A stretch of DNA of 35,009 nt from Alphaproteobacteria bacterium (GTDB taxonomy: Bacteria > Pseudomonadota > Alphaproteobacteria > Kiloniellales > DSM-21159), in contig JAUILQ010000060.1 of the NCBI GenBank assembly GCA_030433005.1, positions 1 to 35,009 of the forward strand, given 5' to 3'. Each line of letters starts with the position of its first letter. Position 1 is the first letter of the stretch. Both the position numbers and the translations under genes were made by a program. Below the pieces are notes generated by a model. That model had not been told where the DNA came from, did no database searches, and saw only the letters and a list, made by a program, of their open reading frames with translations. Below, one piece after another: positions 34,086-35,009 of this stretch.

Positions 34086-34754
34086 ATGGACTTCATCTTC
34101 ATGCTGACCCGGCAGGACCAGACGGTCGAGGACTGCCTCGAGGTCCTGGAGGAGATCCGCCCGCTCGGCCTCGGCCACATCGGCTTCAAGGACATCGGCG
34201 TCGACAAGGCGACGCTGAAGACGCTCAACCGGGCGATCAAGGACGCCGGCGCCCTCAGCTACATGGAGGTCGTCTCCGAGACCCCGGAGGCGGCGCTCAA
34301 CTCGGCGCGGGTTGCCGCCGAGATCGGCGTCGACCGGCTGCTCGGCGGCACCGACGTCGCCGGCATCATGAAGCAGCTGAACGGCGCGGACCTGGGCTTC
34401 TACCCGTTCCCCGGCCGGCCGAGCGGCCACCCGACCAAGCTCGGCGGCGACGCCGCGCTGGTCGAGCGGCAGTGCCGCGAGTTCCTGGACATGGGCTGCG
34501 CCGGCGTCGACCTGCTGGCCTATCGCGCGACCGAGGCCGAGCCGCTGGACCTGGTGCGCGCCGCCCACGCCGGGCTCGCCGGGCGCGGTTCCCTGATCTG
34601 CGCCGGCAGCGTCGACAGCCCGGAGCGCATCCGGGCGCTCAAGGAGGCCGGCTGCGACGCCTTCACGATCGGCTCGGCCGCCTTCGCCGGCGCCTTCTCG
34701 CCGCGCAAGGGCACGCTTCGGGGCCAGCTCTCGGACATCCTGGCGGCCTGCTGA
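34086..34754 (+). CDS. Predicted TIM-barrel protein of unknown function
   Basis: A 222-residue soluble protein. Alternating strands and helices, and glycine-rich strand ends at GGTDVAG (87-93), ICAGSVDSPERI (171-182) and FTIGSAAFAG (193-202), resemble the phosphate-binding end of (beta/alpha)8 barrels such as HisA or thiamine/indole-phosphate synthases. Other conserved-looking elements are HIGFKDIGVDKATL (31-44), EVVSET (61-66) and FYPFPGRPSGHPTKLGG (105-121). No exact family is recognised. The ATG at 34086 is preceded by CCAGGG at a long distance, a weak site; conservation of the MDFIFMLTRQD start is the main support. It stands alone between REP-like repeats. A sugar-phosphate or amino-sugar role is possible but unproven. 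Confidence 0.75.
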   Translation: MDFIFMLTRQDQTVEDCLEVLEEIRPLGLGHIGFKDIGVDKATLKTLNRAIKDAGALSYMEVVSETPEAALNSARVAAEIGVDRLLGGTDVAGIMKQLNGADLGFYPFPGRPSGHPTKLGGDAALVERQCREFLDMGCAGVDLLAYRATEAEPLDLVRAAHAGLAGRGSLICAGSVDSPERIRALKEAGCDAFTIGSAAFAGAFSPRKGTLRGQLSDILAAC

Positions 34755-34789
34755 GGGCCCGCGCCGCTTCCGCCCTGTCCCCTTCCGTC

Positions 34790-34885
34790 ATTCCCGCGAA
34801 GGCGGCAATCCAGAGGACGACGCCGGCGGCGCGGACAGGCATCGTCCGCTCCTGCGTGTCCTTTCTCTGGATTCCCGCCTTCGCG
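34790..34885. repeat. Paired REP-like inverted repeat (BIME-like)
   Basis: CGCGAAGGCGGCAATCCAGAG (34795-34815, 21 bases; only the first 20 bases matter) and its inverted copy ending at 34885 match at 20 of 21 positions. Between them GCGGAC (34831-34836) and GTCCGC (34844-34849) form an inner hairpin. The whole can fold into one long stem just after the TIM-barrel gene. The left arm begins with TCATTCCCGC, shared with the element at 33876. The remaining bases to 35009 show no supported gene. Confidence 0.75.
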
Positions 34886-35009
34886 AGAGCTCTGCGAAAG
34901 GCGGCGGGGTCGCGTCAGATAGGTTTTGAAAGGGTTGGGCGGTCTGGTGATCGCAGAGGGTTCGCTTGAGCGGCTGGCCTGTCTTTGTCGATCCGTACTG
35001 GTGTGGCTG

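Noticed and set aside
33992..34969. 325-codon plus-strand frame over the TIM-barrel gene and the repeats
   Set aside because: It runs through REP-like repeats and has Arg/Gly-rich composition; the frame starting at 34086 has coherent protein features.
34890..35009. Possible start of another gene at the right edge
   Set aside because: Two frames stay open to the edge, but too few codons are visible and no ribosome site is convincing.

Overview
This is a high-GC window with tightly packed, often overlapping genes. The gene content points to an alphaproteobacterium of the Rhodospirillales/Rhizobiales type. The main reasons are a GlpSTPQUV-type ABC transporter for glycerol in place of a GlpF channel, a porin, several substrate-binding-protein-dependent ABC importers and alphaproteobacterial-style signalling proteins. 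No rRNA, tRNA, CRISPR array, prophage or transposase was recognised. The species cannot be fixed from this sequence alone.

Layout. 1-1819 (minus): the end of a glycine betaine/proline importer operon (proV, then a proW cut by the window edge). 1820-2270: non-coding, with a clear intrinsic terminator for the gene to its right. 2271-2672 (minus): a small secreted acidic protein of unknown role. 2761-12942 (minus): a complete glycerol catabolic locus in transcription order glpR, glpD, glpS, glpT, glpP, glpQ, glpU, glpV, glpK. Glycerol is imported by ABC transport, phosphorylated by GlpK and oxidised by GlpD, with a DeoR-type repressor (GlpR) and TTTCGTTT-like operator candidates at both upstream promoter regions. 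13103-14410: a short-chain dehydrogenase and a RidA-like protein, convergent. 14558-19145: a signalling island with a lone receiver protein, a divergent LuxR-type response regulator, a small exported protein resembling part of a molybdopterin-binding domain, and a membrane hybrid histidine kinase whose second PAS domain is LOV-like but lacks the photoactive cysteine. 19158-20234: a porin.

20372-25989 (minus): a complete peptide/nickel-type ABC importer (dppABCDF order) with coupled start/stop overlaps and a strong stem-loop after the binding-protein gene. 26156-27232: a zinc-dependent alcohol dehydrogenase, divergent from a small PAS-type protein. 27975-28868: a second DeoR-type regulator, divergent from a four-gene spermidine/putrescine-type ABC importer (29258-33248) whose binding protein has a twin-arginine signal. 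The right end holds a small hypothetical gene of visibly lower GC, REP-like palindromes, and a TIM-barrel-like protein of unknown function.

Most of the window is ordinary nutrient uptake and catabolism. The most notable observations are the reciprocal degeneration of the two glycerol transporter ATPases (GlpT has lost the ABC signature and GlpS has lost the H-loop histidine), the cysteine-less LOV-like kinase in a module with an orphan exported protein, the TIM-barrel protein, and the REP-like repeat pair at the right end.
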